DNA of 64,000 bases from contig JACDQD010000003.1 of the NCBI GenBank assembly GCA_019843655.1, positions 8,186,925 through 8,250,924 of the forward strand, written 5' to 3'. A program made the position numbers and the translations under genes. This DNA is from Lethocerus indicus (lineage: Eukaryota; Arthropoda; Insecta; Hemiptera; Belostomatidae). The notes under the pieces are model-generated. The model was not told the DNA's origin, did no database searches, and saw only the letters and a program-made list of their open reading frames with translations. Shown here in pieces: positions 24,400 through 36,829 of the stretch (position 1 is the first letter of the stretch; each line of letters begins with the position of its first letter).

Positions 24400-27300
24400 T
24401 GTTTCATCACCGACAGTCCTCCTCTAGAATACAGCCCGGCTTTAAATATAATTAATACTACCGCCGTGAACTCAGCCTATTGCGTACTGTAACAGGCCGC
24501 GTTGCGTTGAATTATTACTCCTTCCGAGACTTCTTATATAAAGTATACGGATCGCCGGTGTCGGCCTACGTGCATTACGATTCCATTTATATAACTTCTT
24601 TCTTGTTTATTGAGTTTCTTGTTGTTCTTGGTCCGTCCGCTCATTTCTAATAATACGAGAACGGATTAACCCGGTTATATCCGGTATTTTCAGCCGAAGT
24701 AGCCGACCGGTGAAAGAAAGTGCGGTCCCACTTTTCAGAAATTGTTTCAAATTTGCATTTGAAAGAAAGTTCAATAGGGTTGGCCACCGGGAGCCGACCC
24801 GGGGTCAAACGGTTGGACGTCTCCCTCTGTCTTTGTTCCCGTCAAACTGTTTTATATTATACAAGTGAAATACCGGAATATATATAACAGATATTGTACG
24901 CGTTTACTGAATTAAAGATATTTCTTAATTATTGTAAGTAAATGTATGTATGCGTGTGTATGTAGCTTATTTGTTACAGCAGTCCTATTAACGAAAAGTC
25001 CCTGGCCTCCATATATTGTACTTGGATTTATTACTACTGAAGCTCATATTTTCCAAACAAATCATTGGGATTTACTGAACAACAGTATACAATGATGTTG
25101 ATAATGAGATGTTAGTCGATGCGTCGGTATTTCACTACGAATACTATTCGTGGCATCGGAGAAAAATAATTATAAAAAAAATTTCAACCTTTAAAATTAA
25201 TTCAAAAATATTAATTATTACTACTTTATGTAAAATTCAGGTACAGGAATAGTTTGATCAAAATTTCAACAAGTTAGGCCACAAAAAAATAGAAAAGAAA
25301 CATGAGAAGAGGCGCAGTATTCGAAATAAAAAATGTGATTAAAATCCTACCGATTGCATTGTTCTTCCCCGTTCTGCCATCCCCTCTCCGCCCCTCTCCG
25401 TCCATTCTAATAATCCTTTCAATGGACTGGGGGCGGTGCTAAAGAAGAAGAAAGGGTACATTCTTTGCTTTTCCCAAAGATGTCCCTTTGTCAGTTTTGT
25501 CGTTCTCATCCCACTTGAGATTCCTACTTTGACTCCCCCGCGCCCTCCATTCTTCATCCAATGTTTGTCTTCTCCTTGTCTTCCGCCCGGCCATCATCAA
25601 ACGATGAGACGAAACGACGGACCAAACCTTTCTTCAGATCCTCCGTTTTCGGCTTGAGCCTCAACGCCTAGAATCATTTCCATTATGTACGGTCGGGATT
25701 CGACCATTCTCTTGTTTCAATTGGCGTCTCATTTCTGTTGCGTAAAATTTAGTAGAACGTGAATCTATGTTAAAAATTCTTTTGCATTCCTTTTCTGATT
25801 TTGGTAGTGATTTATAAGTTTAGTTAAAGTATTCGTACATTGTAATTGTTCTAATATGGATGAAACATTTCTTTTCTTTTTTCTTTTTCTGTATTTATTT
25901 ACCGCGCAAATGTGCGGTCAAGATAAGATGTGCGGTTAAGATTGTCATTCTTATTGGGTTTACTATATATCATAACAGAAATATTTCTTTACTTAGAACA
26001 TAAAATAATGTCATAATGAGGCAGTGATCACGATTACATATCCCTTGTTCTTACCGGTTTTCTGATTATATATAGAGGATTATTTAAATTGCAATTGTCG
26101 CGTTAGACTGCCGTCATTTCGCCTTATTTTCTTAGGTGAGGCAGGGTAGATATGGAAAACAATATGTAACATATCATCAAATCAAGAAAATTGAAGAATA
26201 TTTGAAAGACTAGCCGAAGCAGTATTGAATGTTGAAAAGCGGTGGTTGTTTCTGATGCAGTATAAAGTGTGGGAGATGGTTATGCGTACAATTTAGTAGT
26301 GTTTGATAGGTTTAGTTGGCTATTGATCAGTGGGCCCTTGGCCGTGTAACAGCATGCAGGGAGTGTGAGCCCTCAAGCAAGACAATTTCCTGCCGCCATT
26401 ATTATAGTAAACCAGCCTTGTCCACACCTAGCCCAGAAAGAAAAAAAAGGAGGAGGACGGTTTATTTATAAAGCAAAGCGTCCTTTATTACCACTAAGCT
26501 ACCACTACATCACTGCTCGCTCAAAATATAGAATGATCAGGAAAACCGGACCTTACAAATTTATACTTACTAGAATAGCCTTTAGAACACCGATTCATTA
26601 TTAAATATTTTAGCTCGAAATAGTCGAGAAAACTCAGAATGCAATGACGGCTGACATTTTCTGTCCCCACTCCGGCCCAGTATTTGGTCTCCCCCACGTT
26701 GTGATATTTGACCGAACGCTACTGAAGATGGCGACGGACCGATTCAGTAGTAGTGCCGCGCCGGAAAAAGCACGAACTAAGCGGTAGGTGGCTGAAAATC
26801 GTGAACTCGGAACATAACCGAACATATTGAATTGCACACAATCGAATTTAAATAACCAGGTCGGACTACATAAAAACGTGTAATGGAGGACACGACGTTT
26901 TCATAAACCACGAGAATGTTGTTATTATTATTATTATGAGCCTTGTACGCGGACGAAAAACACGAGGACGATGAGTAGAATTTCCACAATCCGGAAATTT
27001 TCCGACGCATTGAATTTCTATTTTTGTAGAAACTATTTGCATTATTCTGACAGTACCAGGATACGCTGAAAAGGTGAACGCTGAATGAACGTACAGATAA
27101 AACTGAGTTTTCAATGGTCGCTTCCGAAACCAGCAGAAAGAGTGATGTCGGAGTACAACACGCTGTCCTAGATTTTTGACCTCGTTGTTCGTAATGGAGT
27201 CGGTTGCACGGCGTATACATCGCGGCTTTTTTTCAGTTATAACCTCTAAGCCTTGTATAAGCAGAGTGTACAGACTTTTGTCCGAACAGGTTTTTCCCGT

Positions 27301-28869
27301 ATCTAATGTTCAGCCTTCTGATCTTTTATCTGCAGTCGCCTATTCGGTCCATCGCTACACCCCGGTTTCTCTGTATAATTCGATCTTCACTCGGCCGACA
27401 GAGGACGTCCACCAGATGTTCGGAAATAGCGGATGCGATGGCGCGGGAAGGAAACGCGGGGCTGTAAAAATTATTCTCTATCCCGTTGAATTTCTCTTCG
27501 TTCGAGGCGCGGATAACAGACGCCCCCGACGATATACAATGGCCTCATCCGATATGAGGCCGTGTGTTACGCGGACGGCAAAGGATGAGGTGACGCAGCG
27601 CGCGCCGCTCCGATCTAATCATTCAAATAACATCTTGCGTCATTGCCGGCCGCGTGTAGAGAGCCTACTTGCCCCACCAACAGTCAATGTCTGCTGATTA
27701 TAAAAAGGAAAAGTTCATGGTCTTCCACATTTTCTAGACTAAATGAAACTATGTCATGGAGTTTATTCTCTCGGCTTTGTACGCGACCGGTTCAACGGAA
27801 AAAAAACCGCAACTCACGCCTTGGGTCAAATTTGCGTCATGAAATCGACGATCAACGCTTAATTTGAGCTCCGATGTGTGAAATGTAAAAGTATTTTCCT
27901 ACTGTTCCCACATACTTGAGCTGCTATCAAAAATATGCAGATTTAGAGTTGTTTATTTTTATGTCAATTTCTGGGACACCAAAGCCTAGGTCTTCTTTGT
28001 TGACCTAGTTATAGGTCAAACATTTAAACTGGACATTATTCCTAACGAGTTTTTATACATCCCAGTAGCCCTACCAGTTCACCTAATTTAAATATTTCGA
28101 TAGAATCAGCAATACCGCGAGTTTTTTTATTTACGCGTGGTACTGACATACACGAACAGTGAAGACAAGACCTTCGGGCAACATGGATAGCAGCCTACCT
28201 AATCTACGCTATTGATGATGACGAAAGTTCAAAATCGGCGATTGATCGGACGAGTGATAATATTATTTTCATGCTGCTCAATATGACATACACATCCATG
28301 TAATAATAAGGTGTGAAATTGGTTTCACAAAAGCTTGTTTTAAAACTACTAATATTCCGAAAATGATGCGGTTTATTAAACTACAACAGGCCCAAGGATG
28401 GCCAACTGGCTTTCTGGATCTTGGGGGGAAGGGAGGGAGGGGTTTACCCAGCTCCGTCTTATTTATAACTGTTCCACATCGACTGCTAAAGAGAACAACA
28501 AGAATGGACAATTCTCAGTGGCGAGATTCTAACTCGGGCAACAGAATTCGCTGAAGGGTGGGACGAATCAGGCCAAACAGTTAATATTATTAAATTAGGA
28601 GACATAATTGTTGGCAGAGGACCAGGTAAACAGTTTCAACAGTTTCTTAGGCTATCGCTATATTTCCGTCACAACAGTCAGAGACGAATGGTATACACCA
28701 TTGGGAATATTTACATGAAAACATAATGCAAATATGTTTCTAGTTTAAATCTGTTAAAGAGAGACTGCGAACTGGTGGTTTACCCACCTTGTTTAGTTCA
28801 CCTATAGGCTTCTGATATTCGTGTATTTTATGTGATCCTGAAAAATATTAATGAACGTAAAAGGAAAAT
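24400..28869. other. Non-coding DNA, no gene seen
   Basis: No exon recognised. Overlapping open frames of 147 codons (minus) and 173 codons (+) near 26,777-27,697 are antiparallel to each other and show no family resemblance or splice context. Confidence 0.5.
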
Positions 28870-28879
28870 TTTTAACCCT
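28870..28879 (+). repeat. Left flanking direct repeat of foldback element copy 2
   Basis: TTTTAACCCT, repeated at 29,121-29,130. Confidence 0.55.
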
Positions 28880-29120
28880 ACCGTAGATTTCGTGTGTTTC
28901 TATCTCCTCTCGCTGGTTTGGTCTTTTGCTAGACCGGTTTCGGCTGCTCGTCATTTTGTACTTGAAATGTACTTAACTAAAGTTCGTTGGGTGCACTTGC
29001 ACCGATTAACTAGTTCTGGATAAACTGGTCTAGCAAAAGACCAAACCAGCGAGAGGAGAAACAAACGATATCTACGGTATTCCAACCCCTCGCAGACCAC
29101 AAAACATGTATTTTAAACTA
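28880..29120. mobile_element. Foldback element, copy 2, with terminal inverted repeats
   Basis: Inverted arms lie at about 28,880-28,940 and 29,022-29,078. They match over about 57 bases with a few mismatches and a 2-base gap, and share the core CGCTGGTTTGGTCTTTTGCT with copy 1. The 30-base tail 29,077-29,106 is identical to copy 1. The about 80-base interior holds GTTGGGTGCACTTGCAC, which occurs in both orientations in copy 3. On the minus strand the left arm reads TGACGAGCAGCCGAAACCGG, a hammerhead-like string. A 10-base direct repeat flanks the unit. There is no coding capacity, so it would depend on enzymes made elsewhere. Confidence 0.75.
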
Positions 29121-29130
29121 TTTTAACCCT
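29121..29130 (+). repeat. Right flanking direct repeat of foldback element copy 2
   Basis: Second copy of TTTTAACCCT. Confidence 0.55.
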
Positions 29131-32100
29131 GCTTTCATATAGGCACAATTTACTATAGTACCAAGTTCAAGGGCGTACGCAGAATATTCTGTTGACACAT
29201 ACATCAGTTCTGTTTAATTTAAATTTTAAATCGAATAAAACTTTGAATTGAGTGAAGATGAGCTAGGATAACAACGGGGCGCATTAAAATATGAACAACG
29301 TTGGGGTAAATAATTGGCGTAACAATTAATTATAAAACTATCATAGAGAACTTTAGACATTCGGATAGCGTCTTTCGTTTTCGGTTTTTCGGTAGGTCGG
29401 TCCCCGACAGTGGATTCAATGGGGCGATGAGCGCAATAGTAAGTACACATAGTTAGCAAGTTGAGGCCACTTTGAAGCTTTCCTTTCACCGCAGTCCTTG
29501 TGTTTGTCAGTCTAGGTGTGTAGGTGTGCGGACAACAGACAGTCTGCACCAGCGCCACGGCGCGTACGTACGTGAGAGAGACGGGAAGAGGGAGTGAGCG
29601 GGAGAGAGGGAGGGAGGGAGGAGAGAGAGAGAGTTATGCAAGTAGTGACAAGCCGATGAAAAGGAATGGAAAGAGAAGGTGGAGAGGTGGAGGAGGACCT
29701 GGGTGGGTGCCGGCTCCGTCCATATACATATACATGACATAAGTTATATACAGTTGCATCACGGTTAAAGGGTTCCATGCTCTCGGGCGTTACTGATCTT
29801 GTAAATGGTCCCATTTTCGCCCCCTAGAGAGCAGCACGGGCCTTAATAGTGCCGCGAGTTTGGCGTGTTTCCCCGCTGAAATGAATTGTCTCTCTCTCGA
29901 ATACTAGACCACAGGTTATAAATAGAATTCAAAAATGAATTCCCGCCCGGTCTTCATTAAATAGAATATAATATTATTTAATAGGGGCCGACAAAAGTTT
30001 AGTCCACACTATTATAGCGGGCGACCACGAGTGGCTTAAATTACCGGTACACTCGAGAGGCTCACTCGTTAAAGTAAGAATTTGATTTATAAACATTTAT
30101 TTATACCGTCCTCCGATATTAACCGATTGTGAGAAGAGCTGACAACTCGTTAGAGAACCAGGAAAATCATTAGAAATCAGTTACTTTTCATTAAAAAGGT
30201 GCGGTCACAAAGTCGTTTCTCTGAATACAAGTGCATAGGTTCGGTATCAGAAGTGATTGAAGGGGAATTCCAAAGATGCCTGTGATTGGTGTCCTGCATA
30301 GCCAGTGGATAGTGTACGGTTCCAGCCTTGGAACCAGAATTTTCCTTCGTTTGTATTCAATTCAGCTCTAATTCAATTTTATGGGATCCCCCCCAAAATG
30401 AAGAAATAAAATTGATTACTTCGAGGAATGAAGGGAATTACAATGGTACCACCGTCAATATATTATAAAGCATACATTGTCCACAAAATGCTTACATCTA
30501 CTTATAAACGAATAACATTATTAAACATTTGATCAAACTCGAATTTACTCAAACTCCCCAGTACATTAGAGATACCACGGACAACTACCGTTTATAAAAG
30601 TCAAAAATAAAGGACCAAATAATAACGATTGAAGGCCAATAAGTTCGTCAGCTGTAATTTCGCAGGCCGTTCGAAAAATAAAAGTGACACTGACGTTCCG
30701 AACGGCGTTAATTCGCAGTCCAGACAATCCCGAATTACGATTCGAAACTGAAAGAGATTAATAGACGTTAAACGAAAAAAATATATATATTCCCAACAGC
30801 TTAAATTTTCGCTTGGGAGACCCAAGCTCGTTTTTCATTCGCGGTTTGTAAGCCGAACTTATTCCTAGCATAATTAAGAACACTAAGTAGCAACTAGGCT
30901 ATAAGATGGTACTTACCGGGACCGCCTCCTGTGGGACGAGGGGGAACGAGGTGGGTGGCGATTTCTGGCGAAAATAATTAAATATTAGAGGGCTCCGATC
31001 TCATCCCAACACAAAAACCCGATGCACAAGTAATGAAGATACTTTGCCGAAGTTTTCTAAGCCGATCAGTTTTAATACAGAACGAAATTTCAGGGACGAA
31101 CCATTCGTCGAGCTATTGGAGCGCTAATAAAGGCTGTACAGTTTCTGATGACTCTCGGGGTCGCACGCAAATATCAGAGTGAAAATGTAGAAAAGTCATT
31201 CGGGATGATTTGGTTAAATCTGTCTGTATGTGCGAATGATTTTTCCGCCCCTTTTCCTATTCCAACTCCTCTCTCTAAAGCATAAATTCTGGATTGGTGC
31301 ATAAATTTACGTGTGTATACATATATGTATATATTTGTGTGAGCTACAGTATGCTATTACTTTTAACTCTATTACACTAACATTATATACTGAACTCCAG
31401 GCCGCATTACCTACGCATATTTTTTCTGGAAGAATAATCCCCGTATGACAGGCTTACGTCGGTTGACATCAACTCTACATCAACAAGGAAAACTGTGCCC
31501 GCATTACGCTGTTCATTTCTGCGAATTTATGTTGAAATAAATTAATTAGGTTACCTCAAATGAAAGGACAGGAATTTTAAATGTACGCTCCAATTGACGT
31601 TCTGTTACCAAGAGGGTTTAATCGCACGAGTGGGAGTAACGTTAGGGGCCCTCCCGGTGATTCAATTTTATTCTTTAAATACAGGCCGAGACGCCCACGC
31701 CCGGTTACCAGAACGATGACGTAGACGCGGCTTTGCGAAACAACGACGTCATCGAGTTACGCGTTGTTACACAGAGACAGTGACGTAATCCTTACAGCCC
31801 GTAGGTTACACCGCACTAATCTTCTGGCCGGTAATTTCTTCTTTTTAATCAGGGTTGGGAGGCCAATTGATAATACTAAGACAATTAAAGGCTGGAAACT
31901 TTTTAAACATTTTATTAGGCGTACGAAATTTATTTTTTATTATTATTATTTTATTCTGACATTGTTCATAAATTAAACAATCTCCAACATTTAGTATATC
32001 GCACTGATGCTAACGGAAAAACAGTATTAAAAATATTGCTTAATGAATCTTTACTTGGTATGGCTTAAAACACACTAACGGACTAATTATAGATACTAGA

Positions 32101-33470
32101 GGTTATTTGATACGCAAAACGATTTGTTTGAGGGTGGAGGGTCCTCGATCACTGAGGATCTAATATTTTGTTGCTGTTGTTTTTGATAGTGCGAAGAGAA
32201 TGGGTTCATCGCCAGCGGACTTCGCTAGACCCGGATCGTAGAGATCGCTAGATCAATGATTAGAGGGAGAGGCAAGAGAGTGTAATATTTTTTTGTCGAT
32301 AGAAACCAAACAATGCTAATGAACAGTATAATAAGGCAATAGAACGAATATCCTTGTTGGTAAAAAAAACCGAAGCCATTCTATTCAAGTGTAGAATTAC
32401 ACGAGGGGGACTTCATAGGTGAATCATTGACCGATTGGCACCTATTTTCGATCGGGGCTAGGAAATTGGTCAGCCTCATCAGACTGGGATAGTGGCTTTA
32501 TTCGGTCATTTGAAAACACGATATCTCAATTAGGGGAATTTTCAGTAATGACATAGTGCGCAAGGCAAAAGTAGTACACGTTAACATTCGCTCAAGTTAT
32601 AACAGCTCGTTATTTTTTGTATTATTGCATATCTATTATCGAATTTTGTTAGCCTACCTTTTCAAGTGTGTTTGTCAGTTTCCCGATGTCATCGAATAAG
32701 TTTCTCTATTGGGCGGATAATAATTGTAAAAAATTGTCTTGTAAAATACTCCCCATTATGGGGCTAATTTCCCGGATGTTGGAGTGTTTAATACTGTTTT
32801 TGGTAAAGTTTAATATTATTCAATACCTCGATAACAGTTTATGTCACATTGCGAAAATTATTTTGTGGCCATTATGCCATAAATTCCAACATTAAGACTT
32901 CAGGGAGTATCGCGTGTTTTAATGTTTTTGTACACGTCGACAGGAACGTTAATTTAATAAGAAATCCATGGCTAATTCGCCATAAGTTAGCAAAGAATTA
33001 TTCTTTGGTTTAAAATAGTTATATGAGTGCAACTAGATTTGGATGTGAAAACTCAAAAGTTTCTAGAGGGATTTTGCATACTCCCAATACAACGTATTCT
33101 ACTCCATATCAATACGTTATATTAGCGAGCGTTTTTCATTCACAATGGTCGTGCGGCAAAACAGTTTTACCGAGTAGGAAAACACCACGCGCGAATGTAG
33201 TTATTGTACTTTGTCATTTTAGTAAAGGGCTGTTTTATTAATGCAATCTACCGAGACAGGAATGAATGTACTACCTCAATTCCACTACACAGATTTCATT
33301 CACCTTTTTAGTGCGGGCAATCGACTTCTAGAAACAAAACCCGGCGGAAACAATAAAACAGTGATCTATTGTCTTAAAGTATTAAAGCCGGGAAGGATAA
33401 TGCACGTGGAACGGAAAAGAGAGGCCCGAAAAATCAATTTTAATTTATATAATACAAAATGGGCAGCGGT
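29131..33470. other. Non-coding DNA, no gene seen
   Basis: Contains a GA-rich patch at about 29,570-29,700 (GAGAGAGGGAGGGAGGGAGG type). Otherwise AT-rich with ordinary CpG content. Small open frames at 32,668-33,528 are AT-rich and unrecognised. Confidence 0.5.
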
Positions 33471-34080
33471 GGTTATGAGAGCGGGGAGGGGGCGGGGCAG
33501 CGAGGGTCGAAGTGAATATGATGATTAGGTTTGCATGTCGGGTCGGGGCAGGGGTGGCGCCGCTCCAGGCTCCATTAGTGTATTAGCACCGATACTGACA
33601 ACAGGAGAGAGGGGAGAGCGCAGATGACATCCTGCGCAGTAGAGAGAGAGAGAGAGAGAGAGAGAGACCAGCCGGCCCACAGGGTGGAGGGGGTTGTGGC
33701 TGGGGGGGTGGCTCTACTGGAAACGGGATGAGAAGCGGGAGACCGATGATAAGGAGTGGAAGGAGCGGCGCGATAGGGGGGCGGGTGGTGGCGAAGCCGA
33801 GCTCTGAAGGGAGGAAAGGATGAGAGTGGAATGTTGGGCCTAAGACGAGCCCCGAAGGAAACGCCGGGGCTAGCGAAACTGCCGGCTGTTGGTGAATGGA
33901 AGGCCGACGCAACGAACCTTGGAAACCCGAAAGTGGAATAAAGGAGAGGAATGTACGAATGTGCAAAAGGGGGAGAACGGAGGCGGAGTAAAGTCGGGAA
34001 TTTAACGGCAATTAGGGGTGCCAAGATTAAATAATAATAGAACTGGGGAATAAGGATATAAACGGGAGAACCAAACTGAG
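33471..34080 (+). repeat. Purine-rich (G/A) strand-asymmetric domain
   Basis: About 600 bases with strong purine bias on the + strand (GGGAGGGGGCGGGG, GGGGAGAGCG, GGAAGGAGCGG, GGAGGAAAGGATGAGAG). It embeds a pure (AG)n tract at 33,641-33,667. Two overlapping minus-strand frames of 149 and 142 codons are stop-poor only because of the bias and read as Pro/Ser/Leu-rich noise. Confidence 0.65.
33641..33667 (+). repeat. (AG)n microsatellite
   Basis: About 13 uninterrupted AG units inside the purine-rich domain. Confidence 0.9.
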
Positions 34081-34429
34081 GAATAGAATGGTATGAATTT
34101 TCATAAGGCGCGGCCGGAGTTTTGTATATTTTATACGTAGAGTCACCCAGTTATGACGACGGTGACGAGCCGAAACCGGTCTATTTTCGCCGATTATACC
34201 CACAGGGGTTAAAGACTTGGAGTGAACTAAAATGCCTTCAACGTTTACAGAAGAAAATAAAACTAAAACGAACCATTACTGGAATTAATAAAATACATTG
34301 TTATTTATACTGTTTATCGCATTTATTAATTTAGGATAAGTAATACTTGAATCTGCCTCGATTTCTGATACGATTTCTGTACCCCACGTATAATTAATTA
34401 CCCTCTGCAATTATGCTTAGACTGAGAAT

Positions 34430-34850
34430 AAAACAATGAGACCGAAGTCGAAAAATGTGATTAAATACGGGGGAGAATGACGGAAAGGAAAGCAAAATCC
34501 CGACGAGCGGCAAGAAGCGTTAAAAGTGGGGGGATGCGGCGATAGAAAGCCAGCCGAAAGGGAAAGCGGCTTAATCGAGTGGTGAATTTCGAGAGGCGGA
34601 AGAGGGAGATCGAGAGAGTGAGGAAATGTGTTAGGACGAACAGCCGGGAAAGAGGGAAAAAGAGAGGAGAGAGAGCAAACTGTGAAAATAAGTGAAAATA
34701 AGACCGGCGGGACAACGACACCGTGAAAGGAAGTCGGGGAAGAAAAATCGGAGTAGGAGGACACGGAAACTGAAATTAAGGGGAGCTGAAATTCGAGGAA
34801 AATGAGGGGGGTTAGCCGAAAATAAGTGGAGAAAACAGATTCCGAGGAAA
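34430..34850 (+). repeat. Second purine-rich strand-asymmetric domain
   Basis: About 420 bases dominated by A and G on the + strand (GAAAGGGAAAGCGG, GAGGCGGAAGAGGGAGATCGAG, AGAGGGAAAAAGAGAGGAGAGAG). A 158-codon minus-strand frame spans it but is Ser/Phe/Pro-rich, as expected from a pyrimidine-biased strand. The intervening 34,100-34,430 is normal AT-rich DNA containing one GAAACCGGTCTA motif. Confidence 0.6.
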
Positions 34851-35260
34851 TGCGTGGTTTTGCAGTGTCCATTTTGAATTTACAGTATATCACAGAGTAA
34901 ATGTAAACCTTCAGTTGATTTGCACCCCCTTCCTTTCACTTACATTAATAATGCGCTACGCGTAAAAAATTATAATTATTTGTACATAAAATAAAAATAC
35001 TCGTAAAAATAATAAAAAATAAAAATTTCGTTACAACAGTTAGTTTCACTAAGCTAATCTGAATTGTATCGTGTACACGAGTCTACAATATCTACAACGG
35101 GTGTCCCTTCGTTTCCCTACAGAGGAGGCTCGAAGAACGCCCGACCGGGGGGCATTGAAGAATCTTTAACGCCACCCGTCGGAGGCTCCAAGTTTCTAAT
35201 AAAACATAAAAGAAATTATGTATGGCGGTGTAGTATAGGGGTCGGTTTTGTCGGGGGGTT
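34850..35260. other. Non-coding DNA, no gene seen
   Basis: An AT-rich stretch (34,930-35,040) with runs such as AAAAATAATAAAAAATAAAAA, then a more GC-rich segment. No exon recognised. Confidence 0.5.
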
Positions 35261-35263
35261 GTC

Positions 35264-35290
35264 GGCTGGCTGGCTGGCTGGCTGGCTGGC
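35264..35290 (+). repeat. (GGCT)n microsatellite
   Basis: Between six and seven GGCT units, translated in open frames as a GWLA repeat. That repeat explains the odd Trp-rich frame here. Confidence 0.9.
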
Positions 35291-35355
35291 CCTTCTTGCA
35301 CGTAATCAATACGTTTTGTGCCATAAACACTCGGAAACATTCGTGCTCGCTCGAC

Positions 35356-35465
35356 CCTACCCACCCCGCACCGACCCCGCCACCCCGCACCGACCCACCC
35401 GCCCCTGCCCATCACCCTCGCCCCTCGCCCCTCACCCCTCGCCACTCACCCCTCACGCGTCCCGT
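35356..35465 (+). repeat. C-rich degenerate minisatellite
   Basis: CACCCCGCACCGACCC appears at 35,362-35,377 and 35,381-35,396. It is followed by about six degenerate units of CGCCCCTCA/CACCCCTCG type. The + strand has a near absence of G runs and many C3-C4 runs, so the minus strand has G-quadruplex potential. Confidence 0.75.
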
Positions 35466-35469
35466 CCCA

Positions 35470-36000
35470 ATCCCCAAATACCAGACGTTATATACGATCT
35501 GCATGCGACCCGGCTGTCAGCCAATCGGCCGTCTTCGCCAATACCGGCAGCGATCGCAGGTATGCACACCGTCCCAATCGATAAACACATCTGAGCCGGT
35601 AGCCGGTTACCAGTCGACCCCTACCACCTACCACTACCCCCGCCACTCCTGCCACCCTTACCGACCCCACTCTAAACCCCCTGATTTATTTCAGCCCCAC
35701 AAGTGGCAATATTATAAATTGTTTGCATTTCCGATAGTGGGCAGACAACGGCCGCAGATTCCAGCCGACCTTTCATCGATGCGTAGTCGTTTGAAGTTTT
35801 CTGGTACACATATATAAAAAAAATGTGCGACATACTTACTCAGTATTTGTGAGTATTACAGGCATCAGAATAAAATTGTATTGTATTTTCTTTCAAAACA
35901 TTTATAAAGATTCGCAAGCTAATCATGTTTGGGCTTCACGTCAGCCTCAGTCAGCATACTGTCAGGATCATCTCTACTACTGTGTACTAAACTGTTACTA
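35470..36000. other. Non-coding DNA, no gene seen
   Basis: C-rich in the first 220 bases (CCACTACCCCCGCCACTCCTGCC type), then AT-rich. No splice-supported exon. Confidence 0.5.
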
Positions 36001-36009
36001 GATGGTGGC

Positions 36010-36270
36010 GAAATGGGGTTTTGACGAAATACCTCGCTACTGAGGATAGCGAAAAGCCGAAACCGGTCTATATTGGGAGCTAATAGGCAGTCTGGACATG
36101 GTGAATCGCAGAGGCGATGGCGTTCAAAAACTCTCCTGTACCGCCTCACCAAACTCAGACACCAATAGACAGGAACTCGCTCAACTCAAGTAAACTGTGC
36201 GGCGTATCATCGGTGTCAACCAACATTCAGCAATCCTCAACCCTGGACTTCCAAAAATAAATTTGAAAAA
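36010..36270. mobile_element. Degraded retroelement-like segment adjoining a tandem tail
   Basis: Begins near a hammerhead-like string CTGAGGA ... GAAACCGGTCTA (36,041-36,070) and runs directly into an A-rich tail and a 10-bp tandem array, as many retroposed sequences do. On the minus strand a short frame (36,152 down to 36,070) reads RRYRRVFERHRLCDSPCPDC. This is loosely like the region after the RNase H domain of non-LTR retrotransposons, where a DSPxCPxC-type motif is usual. No reverse transcriptase motif survives. The two observations point to opposite strands, so the call is tentative. Confidence 0.3.
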
Positions 36271-36810
36271 AAACCAAATAAATACAAATAAATTCAATTA
36301 AATTCAAATAAATTCAAATAAATTCAAATAAATTCAAATAAATTCAAATAAATTCAAATAAATTCAAATAAATTCAAATAAATTCAAATAAATTCAAATA
36401 AATTCAAATAAATTCAAATAAATTCAAATAAATTCAAATAAATTCAAATAAATTCAAATAAATTCAAATAAATTCAAATAAATTCAAATAAATTCAAATA
36501 AATTCAAATAAATTCAAATAAATTCAAATAAATTCAAATAAATTCAAATAAATTCAAATAAATTCAAATAAATTCAAATAAATTCAAATAAATTCAAATA
36601 AATTCAAATAAATTCAAATAAATTCAAATAAATTCAAATAAATTCAAATAAATTCAAATAAATTCAAATAAATTCAAATAAATTCAAATAAATTCAAATA
36701 AATTCAAATAAATTCAAATAAATTCAAATAAATTCAAATAAATTCAAATAAATTCAAATAAATTCAAATAAATTCAAATAAATTCAAATAAATTCAAATA
36801 AATTCAAATA
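36271..36810 (+). repeat. 10-bp tandem array (AATTCAAATA)n
   Basis: Positions 36,301-36,810 are 51 perfect copies of AATTCAAATA. They are preceded by three diverged units from 36,271. The last copy passes into AATTCTAGAA. The 10-base period puts an AAATT tract on the same face of the helix every turn, so intrinsic bending is expected. All frames hit stops, so it is not coding. Confidence 0.97.
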
Positions 36811-36829
36811 AATTCTAGAATGTTCTTAA

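Noticed and set aside
26777..27697. Adjacent minus (147 codon) and + (173 codon) frames
   Set aside because: Neither resembles a known family. Multiple overlapping frames suggest chance in mid-GC DNA.
28868..28890. TTAACCCTA resembling a piggyBac end at the TTAA target
   Set aside because: The word belongs to the flanking direct repeat rather than the element, and the other copies lack TTAA.
35248..35817. 189-codon + frame with Trp/Leu/Ala and Pro/Thr/His repeats
   Set aside because: Produced by the (GGCT)n and C-rich minisatellites.
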